Shown here in pieces: positions 10,567 through 20,209 of a stretch of DNA of 64,000 bases. This stretch comes from Bradyrhizobium ottawaense (lineage in GTDB: Bacteria > Pseudomonadota > Alphaproteobacteria > Rhizobiales > Xanthobacteraceae). Both the position numbers and the translations under genes were made by a program. The notes under the pieces were generated by a model. The model saw only the letters and a list, made by a program, of their open reading frames with translations, was not told where the DNA came from and did not search any database. The stretch is from contig NZ_CP029425.2 in the NCBI RefSeq assembly GCF_002278135.3, positions 744,001 to 808,000 on the forward strand. Direction: 5' to 3'. Every line of letters starts with the position of its first letter. Positions within the stretch are counted from its first letter, which is position 1.

Positions 10567-11652
10567 TCAGGCTGCCGCGCCTTGTGCGGCGAGCTGCGCG
10601 GCCTGGTGTTCGGTGGTCAGCGCGTCGGTCAACTCGCCGAGCGCTTCGCCCGCGATCACCTGCGGCAGCTTGTAGAGCGTCAGGTTGATGCGGTGGTCGG
10701 TGACGCGGCCTTGCGGAAAATTGTAGGTGCGGATGCGCTCGGAGCGGTCGCCTGAGCCGACCTTCTCCTTGCGCTCGGCCGACCGTGCCGCATCGACGCG
10801 CTGGCGTTCGGCGTCGTAGATGCGCGAGCGCAGAATGTTCATGGCCGAGGCGCGATTCTTGTGCTGCGACCGGCTGTCCTGCATCATCACCACGATGCCG
10901 GTCGGGATGTGGGTGATGCGGATCGCCGATTCGGTCTTGTTGACGTGCTGGCCGCCGGCGCCTTGCGCGCGCATGGTCTCGATGCGCAAATCGTCGTTCT
11001 TGATGTCGACGTCGACGTCCTCGACCTCCGGCAGCACGGCCACCGTCGCGGCCGAAGTGTGGATGCGCCCCTGCGTCTCGGTGTCCGGCACGCGCTGCAC
11101 GCGATGCACGCCGGACTCGAACTTCAGCTTGGAGAACGCGCCGCGGCCCTGCACCTCCGCGATGATTTCCTTGTAGCCGCCGACGGTGCCTTCGCTGGCC
11201 GAGATCACCTCGACCTTCCAGCCCTGCAAGGCAGCGAAGCGCTCGTACATCCGGAACAGGTCGCCGGCAAACAGCGAAGCCTCGTCGCCGCCGGTGCCGG
11301 CGCGGATTTCCAGCACCACGTTGCGGTCGTCCATGGCGTCCTTGGGCAGCAGCGCAACGCGAATCTTCTGGACCAGCTCCTCGATTTTCGGCGCGAGCTC
11401 GTCGCGCTCGGCTTCCGCCATGCCGCGCATCTCGGCATCGGTCGCGGGATCGGCGATCAGCGCCTCGGTGTCGGCGAGTTCTTTGACGGCAGACCGATAT
11501 GCCTTCACCGCTTCGATCAGCGGGGTGATCTCGGCGAGCTCGCGCGTGATCTGCACGTAGCGCTCGGAGGCGAGCTGTCCCAACGATTCGGCCTCGAGAG
11601 AGGCATGATGTGCAAGGAGCACGTCCAGTTTGGCTTCGGGGAGTGACGACAT
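10567..11652 (-). CDS. prfA: Peptide chain release factor 1
   Basis: A 361-aa RF1 that terminates translation at UAA and UAG. The catalytic GGQ lies in [18 protein letters not shown] (about residue 235), and the anticodon-like region holds the RF1-type tripeptide area ([18 protein letters not shown]). The length is normal. It follows ptsP on the same strand with a 57-bp gap, the usual alphaproteobacterial arrangement. Its methylase gene prmC is normally next to it but here lies past the LIV block. Confidence 0.97.
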   Translation of the reverse strand: MSSLPEAKLDVLLAHHASLEAESLGQLASERYVQITRELAEITPLIEAVKAYRSAVKELADTEALIADPATDAEMRGMAEAERDELAPKIEELVQKIRVALLPKDAMDDRNVVLEIRAGTGGDEASLFAGDLFRMYERFAALQGWKVEVISASEGTVGGYKEIIAEVQGRGAFSKLKFESGVHRVQRVPDTETQGRIHTSAATVAVLPEVEDVDVDIKNDDLRIETMRAQGAGGQHVNKTESAIRITHIPTGIVVMMQDSRSQHKNRASAMNILRSRIYDAERQRVDAARSAERKEKVGSGDRSERIRTYNFPQGRVTDHRINLTLYKLPQVIAGEALGELTDALTTEHQAAQLAAQGAAA

Positions 11653-11709
11653 CGGTTCAGTCTCAAATGGCGGAAGGAGGCGAGGCGGCAGGGAGCGGCG
11701 ACAGGCCCG

Positions 11710-13977
11710 CTACAACGCCAGGCCTTCGGCCTCGGCGAATTCCGTCAGTTTCTGCCGGATCGAGACGCTGCCCGCCGGCGCGTCGAGGAGCGGACCGAGC
11801 ACGGCTTCGGCCTTCTTTGCATCGAGATCGATGACCATGGCCTTCACCGGACCGAGCGCGGTTGCCGAAAGCGACAACGAGCGGTAGCCCAGCGCAATCA
11901 GCGCCAGCGCGCCAAGTGGCTTGGACGCCATCTCGCCGCAGAGCGAGAGCGACTTCTTCGCCGCCTGTGACTTGCGTGCGATCTCGCGCAGCGCGCGCAG
12001 GATCGGCGCCGACATGGTGTCGAAGCGCTCGGAGACCTTGGCATTGCCGCGGTCGACCGCGAACAGGAACTGGAACAGATCGTTGGAACCGACCGAGATG
12101 AAGTCGACCTTCTTCAAGAGCTCGTCGAGCTGATAGAGCAAAGCGGGGACCTCGACCATGGTGCCGATGTCGATACGCTCCGGCAGCGTGTGGCCGTGCT
12201 GGCGCAGATAAGTGAGCTCGCGTTCGACCAGCGCCTTCGCCGAATCGAATTCGGCGACTTCCGAGATCATCGGGAACATGATGCGCAGCGCGCGGCCGCC
12301 ACCGGCGCGCAGCAGCGCGCGGATCTGGCCGCGCAGCAGGCCGGGACGATCGAGCCCGAGCCGGATCGCGCGCCAGCCGAGCGCGGGATTTTCCTCGATC
12401 ACGGCTTCCATATAGGGCAGCGCCTTGTCGCCGCCGATGTCGAGGGTGCGGAAGGTGACGGGCTTGGTGCCGGCCGCATCCAGCACGGTGCGATACAGCG
12501 CCAGCTGGTCGCTGGTGCGCGGCAGGCTCTGGCCGACCATGAATTGCAGCTCGGTGCGAAACAGGCCGATGCCGGCGCTGCCGGTGTCCTCGATATGCGG
12601 CAGGTCGATGGCAAGACCCGCGTTGATCATCAGCTCGACCTTCTGGCCGTCCCTGGTGACGCAGGGCAGGTCGCGCAGCGCCAGATATTGCGCCTGGCGG
12701 CGGGCGCGGAAGCGCACGCGCTCGGCGAAGGCCGCCTCGACTTCCTGCGAGGGGCGCACATAGATCGAACCGGAGGTGCCGTCGACGATGATGGCATCGC
12801 CGGGATCGGCAATGCCGGGCGCGTTCGGCACCTCACCGACCGCGGGGATGCCGAGCGCGCGCGCCACGATCGAGACGTGGGAGTTGGCAGTGCCTTCCTC
12901 CAGCACGATGCCGCGCAGGCGCTTGCGGTCGTAGTCGAGCAGCGCCGCCGGGCCCATCGCGCGGGCGATGACGATGGCGTTGTCGGGCAGCTGCTCGCGC
13001 GAGGGCGCGTGGTCCTGGCCGACCAGCTGCCGCATCAGGCGGTAGCCGAGATCCTCGAGATCGTGCAGCCGGTCGCGCAAATAGGGGTCGGTCGAGCGCA
13101 GCATGCGCGCGCGGGTGTCGGATTGCACGCGCTCGACGGCGGCTTCCGCTGTGAGGCCGGTGGCGACCGCCTCGTGCAGCTTGTGCGACCAGCCCTGGTC
13201 GTTGGCGAACATGCGATAGGCTTCCAGCACCTCGCGATGCTCGCCGCCCTCGGCGACGTCGCCGCGCTCCAGCATGCGGTCGAGATCGGCGCGGAGCTTG
13301 GCCAGCGCGGTGTCGAGCCGCTTGACTTCCTTGGGCAGGTCCTCGGCGATGTAGTCCTTGATGACGACGCGCGGCTCGTGCAGCACGACATGGCCGAGCG
13401 CGATGCCCTCCGAGAGGATCGCGCCGACCTTCTGCGCGGAATGGCGCGCGGCAGGCTCCAGCCCCGGCTGGGCCAGCGCGGACAGCTCGCCCGAGGCGAT
13501 CAGCTCGGCCAGCACCATCGCGGTGGTCTGCAGCGCCTCGAGCTCCTCCTCGACATAGTTGCGCTTGGCGCGGTTCTGCACCACCAGCACGCCAAGCGTG
13601 TTGCCGGCCCGCAGGATCGGCACGCCGAGGAAGGAGTGGTAGATTTCTTCGCCGGTCTCCGGGCGGAACGAGAAGGCCGGGTGGGTTTGCGCATCGCTCA
13701 GGTTGAGCGGCGTCGCCTCGCTGGCGACGAGGCCGACCAGGCCCTCATGGGCGCTCAGCACGGTGTGATGCACGGCCTCGCGGTTGAGGCCTTCGGTGGC
13801 GTAGAGCTCCAGCGTGTTGTCGATGCGCAGCACATAGACCGAGCACACCTCGGCCACCATGTTGGCGGCGATCAGCACCACGATCTTGTCCAGCCGCTCC
13901 TGGGCCGAGACCTGTTCCGCCATGGTTTCGCGGAGCCGTCTCAACAAGACGCGGGGACCTCCCGACGCGCTCCGCAT
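11710..13977 (-). CDS. ptsP: Phosphoenolpyruvate-protein phosphotransferase PtsP (EI-Ntr)
   Basis: First enzyme of the nitrogen PTS, passing phosphate from PEP to NPr. The 755-aa chain has an N-terminal GAF domain (about 25-165), the PEP-utiliser N domain, the swivelling domain with the phosphohistidine in GTANSHVSIVARAL (His about 367), and the PEP-binding barrel with GIGLFRTELQFM and GSNDLFQFLFAVDR. The GAF domain distinguishes EI-Ntr from sugar EI and binds glutamine in related enzymes. It lies between lysC and prfA on the same strand. Confidence 0.96.
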   Translation of the reverse strand: MRSASGGPRVLLRRLRETMAEQVSAQERLDKIVVLIAANMVAEVCSVYVLRIDNTLELYATEGLNREAVHHTVLSAHEGLVGLVASEATPLNLSDAQTHPAFSFRPETGEEIYHSFLGVPILRAGNTLGVLVVQNRAKRNYVEEELEALQTTAMVLAELIASGELSALAQPGLEPAARHSAQKVGAILSEGIALGHVVLHEPRVVIKDYIAEDLPKEVKRLDTALAKLRADLDRMLERGDVAEGGEHREVLEAYRMFANDQGWSHKLHEAVATGLTAEAAVERVQSDTRARMLRSTDPYLRDRLHDLEDLGYRLMRQLVGQDHAPSREQLPDNAIVIARAMGPAALLDYDRKRLRGIVLEEGTANSHVSIVARALGIPAVGEVPNAPGIADPGDAIIVDGTSGSIYVRPSQEVEAAFAERVRFRARRQAQYLALRDLPCVTRDGQKVELMINAGLAIDLPHIEDTGSAGIGLFRTELQFMVGQSLPRTSDQLALYRTVLDAAGTKPVTFRTLDIGGDKALPYMEAVIEENPALGWRAIRLGLDRPGLLRGQIRALLRAGGGRALRIMFPMISEVAEFDSAKALVERELTYLRQHGHTLPERIDIGTMVEVPALLYQLDELLKKVDFISVGSNDLFQFLFAVDRGNAKVSERFDTMSAPILRALREIARKSQAAKKSLSLCGEMASKPLGALALIALGYRSLSLSATALGPVKAMVIDLDAKKAEAVLGPLLDAPAGSVSIRQKLTEFAEAEGLAL

Positions 13978-14209
13978 GTCCCGTCAATCTCCTCCGTGTG
14001 CCCGGCCCGGCCGTATCGGCCGGCGGCTGGCCTAAAATTCCAGAAAAACAACCAATTTGTTTGTCCGGCGCCGGCACAAGCCCAAAATCCACTGGAGATT
14101 TAGCGCTTGCACCGAATCAGCGCCGCCTAACTGGGACACAGTCTGCGGCAGCCCACCCTGTTCGCCGTATAGCGAATTGAGGCTTGTTTTGCCAAGCAAA
14201 ACGCCTGCC

Positions 14210-14239
14210 AAACGCGAAGGTGTGTACACCTTCGCGTTT
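14210..14239. terminator. Perfect 14-bp hairpin between lysC and ptsP
   Basis: Arms AAACGCGAAGGTGT (14210-14223) and ACACCTTCGCGTTT (14226-14239) around a 2-nt loop. It is strong enough to stop or pause minus-strand transcription from lysC toward ptsP. No U tract follows directly, so an operator or cruciform role is also possible. Confidence 0.5.
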
Positions 14240-14267
14240 GCTGCGACCGCTAAGAGAAAATTAGTCC

Positions 14268-14345
14268 AGGCATGGTCCGGAAAGTGCGAAACGGTTTTCC
14301 GGAAAGACCATGCTCAAACAACAACCTGAAGCGCGACGATGGTCG
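14268..14345. repeat. Dispersed intergenic repeat of the GGAAAGTGCGAAACGGTTTTCC type
   Basis: Contains the inverted repeat CATGGTCCGGAAA...TTTCCGGAAAGACCATG around CGAAACGGTT, followed by GCTCAAACAA and GAAGCGCGA. I recognise this as a widespread Rhizobiales intergenic repeat from memory; only one copy is in the window. Confidence 0.6.
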
Positions 14346-14349
14346 CGTT

Positions 14350-15606
14350 TCAGGCCTGATCGAGACCGTAGAGCGTGTGCAGGGTGCGCACCGCGAGCTC
14401 GGTATAGGCGGTATCGATCAAAACCGAGAATTTGATCTCGGAGGTTGTAATGGCCCGGATGTTGATATTCCGTCCGGCGAGGGCCGAGAACGCCTGGGCG
14501 GCGACGCCGGCATGGCTGCGCATGCCGCTGCCGATCACCGAGATCTTGGCGACGTCGGTGGCGGTATCGAGCCGCGCGTAGCCGATCTTGCCCTTGGCGG
14601 CGGTAATCGTGTCCTTGGCGCGGGTATAGTCGGCCGCCGGCACCGTGAAGGTGAGGTCGGTCGTCTTGCCGTCCTCGGAGACGTTCTGCACGATCATGTC
14701 GACGTTGATGTTTGCATCCGCCAGCGGGCCGAAGATCGAGGCCGCAACGCCCGGCTTGTCCTCGATCTGGCGCACCGAGATCTGGGCCTCGTCCTTGGAG
14801 AAGGCGATACCAGTGACGACGTGGCTTTCCATGATCTCCTCCTCGCTGCAGATCAGCGTGCCGGGCGGCTGGTTGGCATGCGGGTCGATATCCTCGGGCT
14901 TGTCGAAGCTCGAGCGGACGAAGATCGGCATGTTGTGGACCATGCCGAGTTCCACCGAGCGGACCTGGAGCACTTTTGCGCCCTGGGAGGCCAGTTCCAG
15001 CATGTCTTCGAATGCGATCTTGTCGAGCCTCTTGGCCTTCGGCACGATTCGCGGGTCGGTTGTGTAGACGCCGTCGACGTCGGTGTAGATGTCGCAGCGG
15101 TCGGCCTTGACGGCGGCGGCGATCGCCACGGCCGAGGTGTCGGAGCCGCCGCGGCCGAGCGTGGTGATGCGGTTGGTCTTCGGGTCGATGCCCTGGAAGC
15201 CGGCGATGACCGCGACTTCCTTGCGATCCTTGAAACGGCTGATGATCTCGCTGCCGTCGATGTCCTCGATCCGGGCCGAGGCGTGGGCGTCGCTGGTCTT
15301 GATCGGGATCTGCCAGCCCTGCCAGGAGCGGGCCTGGATGCCCATGCCCTGAAGCACGATGGCAAGCAGGCCGGATGTCACCTGTTCGCCGGAGGCGACG
15401 ACGGCGTCGTATTCGCGCGCGTCGTGCATCGGCGAGGCCTCGGTGCACCAGGCCACCAGCTCGTTGGTTTTGCCGGACATCGCCGAGACGACCACGGCCA
15501 CTTCGTGGCCGGCGTCGACCTCACGCTTCACATGGCGTGCGACGTTGCGGATACGTTCGATGTTGGCGACGGATGTGCCGCCGAATTTCATCACGAGGCG
15601 GCTCAT
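14350..15606 (-). CDS. lysC: Aspartate kinase
   Basis: Phosphorylates aspartate, the committed step toward lysine, threonine, methionine and diaminopimelate. The 418-aa protein begins MSRLVMKFGGTSVANIERI with the kinase KFGGTS motif. The catalytic domain covers about 1-250 (VVVSAMSGKTNEL, GRGGSDTSAVAIAAA), followed by two ACT domains (about 265-415) for feedback by lysine or threonine. Single-function enzyme of normal length. It heads the lysC-ptsP-prfA run on the minus strand. Confidence 0.97.
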   Translation of the reverse strand: MSRLVMKFGGTSVANIERIRNVARHVKREVDAGHEVAVVVSAMSGKTNELVAWCTEASPMHDAREYDAVVASGEQVTSGLLAIVLQGMGIQARSWQGWQIPIKTSDAHASARIEDIDGSEIISRFKDRKEVAVIAGFQGIDPKTNRITTLGRGGSDTSAVAIAAAVKADRCDIYTDVDGVYTTDPRIVPKAKRLDKIAFEDMLELASQGAKVLQVRSVELGMVHNMPIFVRSSFDKPEDIDPHANQPPGTLICSEEEIMESHVVTGIAFSKDEAQISVRQIEDKPGVAASIFGPLADANINVDMIVQNVSEDGKTTDLTFTVPAADYTRAKDTITAAKGKIGYARLDTATDVAKISVIGSGMRSHAGVAAQAFSALAGRNINIRAITTSEIKFSVLIDTAYTELAVRTLHTLYGLDQA

Positions 15607-15753
15607 GACGACGCGTGCATTCCCTCATAAGGATAAGTATGGTGACCCGCGCGAGGCGATGCCGCAGGCCCGACCGCGCGTATACAGAGGGGCGGGGCCG
15701 GGGGCAAGCGGGTTCCTGCTGCGGCCAATCCGGGCAATGGGTTATCAGAGGTT

Positions 15754-16221
15754 ATGGCGCGCTATATTGACGAAATCCTGCAGCCCGGGGAGCGGGTGCT
15801 GTATTCGACCAATGCGCATTGGATCTTCTATTTTCCGGCGATTTTGGCCTGGATCGCGGCTTTGGGCCTGCTGATCCTGTCGCGGCAGGCGGCCGTCGAC
15901 TGGCTCGTTTTGCTTTGCCTGGGAGCCGCAAGTGTCGCGGCGCTGGCGGCCGTGTATTGGACCCTCAAGGGCTGGTTCCACCGCTTCACCACCGAGACCG
16001 ACGTCACCAATCTCAGGGTCGTGCACAAGACCGGCTTCATCAAGCGCCGCACCTTCGAGATGGCGCTCGACAAGGTCGAGAGCGTCGATGTCGATCAGAC
16101 CATCCTTGGACGTATTCTCAACTACGGCGACGTGACGATTCGCGGCGTCGGCGAGGGGATCGAGACGATCAAGACCATCGCCTCGCCGCTCGCCTTCCGT
16201 AGTTCGATCACCACGCGGTAG
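15754..16221 (+). CDS. Membrane protein with bacterial PH domain
   Basis: A 155-aa protein starting MARYIDEILQPGERVLYSTN. Two hydrophobic helices (about 25-45 and 50-70, IFYFPAILAWIAALGLLIL and LVLLCLGAASVAALAAVYW) are followed by a YdbT-type bacterial PH domain (about 75-150: TTETDVTNLRVVHKTGFIKR, DKVESVDVDQTILGRIL). Function of the family is unknown. It lies 14 bp before ubiG, so it is likely cotranscribed, and is divergent from lysC. Confidence 0.88.
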   Translation: MARYIDEILQPGERVLYSTNAHWIFYFPAILAWIAALGLLILSRQAAVDWLVLLCLGAASVAALAAVYWTLKGWFHRFTTETDVTNLRVVHKTGFIKRRTFEMALDKVESVDVDQTILGRILNYGDVTIRGVGEGIETIKTIASPLAFRSSITTR

Positions 16222-16235
16222 GACCGCGCGTAACC

Positions 16236-17009
16236 ATGAGCATGCAGCAAAATACTTCTCTCTCCGCCAGCCCGCAGCCGGGCTCGACCGTCGACGCCGC
16301 CGAGATCGCAAAATTCTCGAAGCTCTCGGCGGAGTGGTGGGACCCCAACGGCAAGATGGCGCCGCTGCACCGGATCAACCCGCTGCGGCTCGGCTACATC
16401 CGCGACGCCGCCTGCCGCAAGTTCGAGCGCAACGTGCGCAGCCTCAACTGCCTCGGCGGCCTGCGCGTGCTCGACATCGGCTGCGGCGCCGGCCTGTTGT
16501 GCGAGCCGCTGTCGCGGCTGGGAGCGCAGGTCATCGGCGTCGACCCTTCCCAGAGCAACATCGCCGCGGCCAAGCTGCACGCCGACAAGGGCCATCTTGC
16601 GATCGACTACCGCTGTACCACGGTGGAGGAGATCGACCCGCGCGAGCGCTTCGATATCGTGCTGGCGATGGAAGTGGTCGAGCACGTCGTCGATGTCGGC
16701 GTCTTCCTGAAGCGCTGCGCCGCGATGCTGAAGCCGAACGGCCTCATGGTGGTCTCGACGCTGAACCGCAACTGGAAGAGCTTCGCGCTCGCCATCGTCG
16801 GCGCCGAATACGTCCTGCGCTGGCTGCCGCGCGGCACCCACGAATGGAACAAGTTCGTCACCCCCGACGAGCTGACAAAATACCTGCTCGACAATCGCCT
16901 CGTCATCACCGAGCAGACCGGCGTGGTCTACAGCCCCTTCGCTGACAAATGGACGCTCTCGTCGGACATGGACGTGAACTACATGGTGGTGGCGGAAGGG
17001 ATGGTGTGA
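16236..17009 (+). CDS. ubiG: Ubiquinone biosynthesis O-methyltransferase
   Basis: Methylates both the 2-polyprenyl-6-hydroxyphenol and demethylubiquinol intermediates of ubiquinone synthesis. The 257-aa protein has the UbiG N-terminal signature EIAKFSKLSAEWWDPNGKM, the SAM loop VLDIGCGAGLLCEPLSRLGA and GVDPSQSNI, and the family C-terminus LRWLPRGTHEWNKFVTPDEL. Normal length, intact. The ATG at 16236 is 14 bp after the PH-domain gene. Confidence 0.97.
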   Translation: MSMQQNTSLSASPQPGSTVDAAEIAKFSKLSAEWWDPNGKMAPLHRINPLRLGYIRDAACRKFERNVRSLNCLGGLRVLDIGCGAGLLCEPLSRLGAQVIGVDPSQSNIAAAKLHADKGHLAIDYRCTTVEEIDPRERFDIVLAMEVVEHVVDVGVFLKRCAAMLKPNGLMVVSTLNRNWKSFALAIVGAEYVLRWLPRGTHEWNKFVTPDELTKYLLDNRLVITEQTGVVYSPFADKWTLSSDMDVNYMVVAEGMV

Positions 17010-17040
17010 GTGTGATGCGAGTTGCGACTCCTCTGCCGAT

Positions 17041-17076
17041 GTCGTCCCTGCGAACGCAGGGACCCATAACCACAGG
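17041..17076. repeat. Palindromic repeat (family 1), single unit
   Basis: Core GTCCCTGCG-AA-CGCAGGGAC with the flanks GTC before and CCATAACCACAGG after. The same unit occurs near 17411, 48117, 57599, 60237 and 63936, usually as inverted pairs. Confidence 0.85.
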
Positions 17077-17109
17077 CCCGTCTAGTTAGCCCAATCAGGC
17101 GCCCCGAGC

Positions 17110-17384
17110 ATGTACTACGTCTACATCCTCGCCAGCCGCCATCATGGGACGCTCTACATCGGCGTAACCAACTCTCTCCAGAAACGCCTGGAGCAGCACC
17201 GCGCCGGCAAGGGCTCGGAGTTCGTCAAGCGCTATGGCGTGCACCGCCTCGTCTACACCGAATCCTTCGAGCGAGCGGAATTGCCCGCGAAAAACAGCTC
17301 AAGCGCTGGAAGCGCGACTGGAAGATCGAGCTGATCGAGCGCGATAATCCCGAGTGGCGGGATCCAAGTGATCTGTTGGTTTGA
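17110..17384 (+). pseudogene. GIY-YIG endonuclease-like gene, frameshifted
   Basis: Begins MYYVYILASRHHGTLYIG, the GIY-YIG motif of the UPF0213/YhbQ-like family, and follows the family to LVYTESFERAE. The reading frame then slips near 17278-17284: the original frame ends at 17334 with unrelated residues, while another frame continues IAREKQLKRWKRDWKIELIE and ends at TGA 17382-17384 with the expected C-terminus. One small deletion therefore broke an otherwise normal ~90-aa gene. It is flanked on both sides by family 1 palindromic repeats. Confidence 0.85.
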
Positions 17385-17410
17385 CGGTGTGACGCGGCCC
17401 AGAAAATGCT

Positions 17411-17539
17411 GTCGTCCCTGCGAACGCAGGGACCCATACCGCGTGATCTGTCGGTGGGGCGCGGTGTTGGATGCGCGGGCTGGCAGTCGTCGCAAAACTG
17501 CTCCCTGGGGTTATGGGTCCCTGCGTGCGCAGGGACGAC
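17411..17539. repeat. Family 1 inverted pair of palindromic repeats (REPIN-like)
   Basis: Starts GTCGTCCCTGCGAACGCAGG and ends with the inverted form TGGGTCCCTGCGTGCGCAGG followed by GACGAC, 129 bp in all. The interior carries ATACCGCGTGATCTGTCGG and CTCCCTGGGGTTATGGG, the same modules as in the other pairs but in opposite orientation. Confidence 0.8.
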
Positions 17540-17633
17540 ACCGAGTTTGTGGCGAGAGCATCGCTCCCATGACGTCCGTGTGGTTGACCGCGCTGGCCTC
17601 AACTTGCAGGTTGGCCGCAGTTATTTCCCGCTA

Positions 17634-18548
17634 ATGCCCGCCCACCCCATGCTCACCATCGCCAGCCTCTGGATTCCCTTCACCCTCGTTGCTGCGCTCG
17701 GCCAAGTCGCGCGCAATGCGATGCAGCGGTCGTTGACGAAGCCGCTGGGGACCTGGGGCGCGACCAATATCCGCTTCCTGTTCGGCTTCCCGTTTTCGGT
17801 GCTGTTCCTCGGCGTGGTGCTGGTCGCCACCGGCGATCGTCTGGGCATGCCGCCGACCGTGTTCTGGCCGTGGCTCTTGCTCGGCGCGCTCAGCCAGATC
17901 GTCGCCACCGGCCTGATGCTGCTCGCCATGAACGATCGCTCCTTCGTGGTGACGACGGCGTACCTGAAGACCGAGGCGATCCAGACCGCGATCTTCGGTT
18001 TCGTCTTCCTCGGCGATCACCTGACCTGGCTGAAGGTGCTGGCGATCGTGATCGCGACCGTCGGCGTCGTCATCACCGCGCTCAGGCCCGGCGGCGAGAA
18101 GAGTTTTGCCGAATTGAAGCCGACCATCACCGGCCTCGTTGCGGCTGCCGCGTTCGCGCTGTCTGCGGTTGGCTTTCGCGGTGCGATCATCAACGTTCCC
18201 GGCGTCTCATTCGTGACCTCGGCCTCGTTCACGCTGGTGCTCGGCCTGTTCGTGCAGACGCTGGTGCTGACGATCTATCTGCTCTGGCGCGCGCCAAAGG
18301 TGCTGCAGGCGATCCTCGGCCTGTGGAAGCCGTCGATGCTGGCCGGCTTCATGGGCGCCTTCGCGTCACAATTCTGGTTCCTGGCGTTCGCGCTGACGGC
18401 CGCCGCCAATGTCCGCACGCTCGCTCTGATCGAGGTGCTGTTCGCGCAAGCGGTGGCGTATTATTCGTTCAAGCAGCCGATCGCGCCGCGCGAGCTTGCA
18501 GGTATCGCGCTGATCATCATCGGTGTGGCGGTGCTGGTGGGGGCCTAA
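17634..18548 (+). CDS. EamA/DMT superfamily transporter
   Basis: A 304-aa integral membrane protein with about ten hydrophobic helices in two EamA-like repeats, for example FLFGFPFSVLFLGVVLVAT, FVFLGDHLTWLKVLAIVIAT and the final IALIIIGVAVLVGA. Start chosen is ATG 17634 (MPAHPMLTIASLW), with ATG 17649 as alternative; longer in-frame readings run back into the palindromic repeat and are not credible. The substrate cannot be told. It overlaps the convergent DUF1178 gene by 4 bp. Confidence 0.88.
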   Translation: MPAHPMLTIASLWIPFTLVAALGQVARNAMQRSLTKPLGTWGATNIRFLFGFPFSVLFLGVVLVATGDRLGMPPTVFWPWLLLGALSQIVATGLMLLAMNDRSFVVTTAYLKTEAIQTAIFGFVFLGDHLTWLKVLAIVIATVGVVITALRPGGEKSFAELKPTITGLVAAAAFALSAVGFRGAIINVPGVSFVTSASFTLVLGLFVQTLVLTIYLLWRAPKVLQAILGLWKPSMLAGFMGAFASQFWFLAFALTAAANVRTLALIEVLFAQAVAYYSFKQPIAPRELAGIALIIIGVAVLVGA

Positions 18549-19023
18549 TTCCGGTCTTCCGGCAATGTCGGCAGCGGCGACACCTCGATGCCCTCATCGA
18601 TCAGCGACTTCGCCTCCTCCGGCGAGGCCTCGCCGTAGATCGGACGGTGCTCCTTGTCGCCGTAGTGCATCGCGCGGGCTTCATTGGCGAAGCGCTCGCC
18701 GACATTGTCGGCGTTCTTCACGATGTGATCGCGCAGCTCCTTCAGCTTGGTGCGCAGCTCTTTCTCCTGCGCCAGCATCAGCGAGGTCGGTCCTGATGGT
18801 GTTGCCTCCGGCGTGGGGGCAGCCGCCGGTTCCGGCGGTGGCGCCGCGCGCCCACGGCCCTTCTTGCCGACGATGCGCGGGGCCATGATCGCCTTGTCGA
18901 CCTTGGCGGAGCCGCAGATCGGGCAGGTCACGAGCTTGCGCTTGACCTGCGAATCATAGGCCGACGAGCTCTGGAACCAGCTCTCGAAGCCGTGGTCGCG
19001 GTCGCAGCGAAGCGCGTAGCGGA

Positions 19024-19027
<4 letters not shown>
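18545..19027 (-). CDS. DUF1178 family zinc-ribbon protein
   Basis: A 160-aa protein starting MIRYALRCDRDHGFESWFQS. It has a CPICGS half-ribbon near residue 36 (VTCPICGSAKVDKAIMAPR), a Pro/Ala-rich linker at about 60-80, and a helical C-terminus (LRTKLKELRDHIVKNADNVG, RPIYGEASPEEAKSLIDEG). The family is conserved in alphaproteobacteria without known function. Start ATG 19025-19027 overlaps the nitrilase stop (ATGA), so the two are coupled. Confidence 0.9.
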
Positions 19028-19898
<871 letters not shown>

Positions 19899-19902
<4 letters not shown>

Positions 19903-20174
19903 GACACCGCCTTCACGCTGTCCAGCATGCCGTCGAGCTTGCCTTCGCGATCGAGGGCGTAGAGATCGTCGCAGCCGCCGACATGGGTTCCGCCGATCCA
20001 GATCTGCGGGAAGGTCGAGCCTTCGCCGGCGCGGTCGTACATCTCGTCCCGCCAGGAGGGGTTCTTGGCGACGTCGAATTCAGTAAAGGTCGCCTTCTTG
20101 CGGGTCAGCAGGGACCTCGCCGCGGAACAATAGCCGCAGCCCGGCCTGGTGTAGATCTCGACAGCAGCAGTCAT
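19899..20174 (-). CDS. grxC: Glutaredoxin 3
   Basis: A 91-aa dithiol glutaredoxin beginning MTAAVEIYTRPGCGYCSAA. The active site CGYC is a variant of CPYC. TFPQIWIGGTHVGGCDDLYA carries the cis-Pro and glutathione-binding GG motif. Start is ATG 20172-20174; an in-frame ATG six codons upstream is possible. The first gene of a tight grxC-nitrilase-DUF1178 operon, downstream of comF. Confidence 0.95.
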
Positions 20175-20209
20175 GGCGTCCGGCGCTCTCATCTCATGAA
20201 GTCATTGAA

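Larger units (their letters stand above)
13978..14349. other. Intergenic region lysC-ptsP with hairpin and dispersed repeat
   Basis: 372 bp without a gene. It holds a 14-bp-arm perfect hairpin (14210-14239), a smaller GTTTTGC-CAA-GCAAAAC hairpin near 14186-14202, and next to the lysC stop a dispersed Rhizobiales repeat (about 14268-14345). The ptsP promoter should lie between the hairpins and 13978. Confidence 0.6.
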
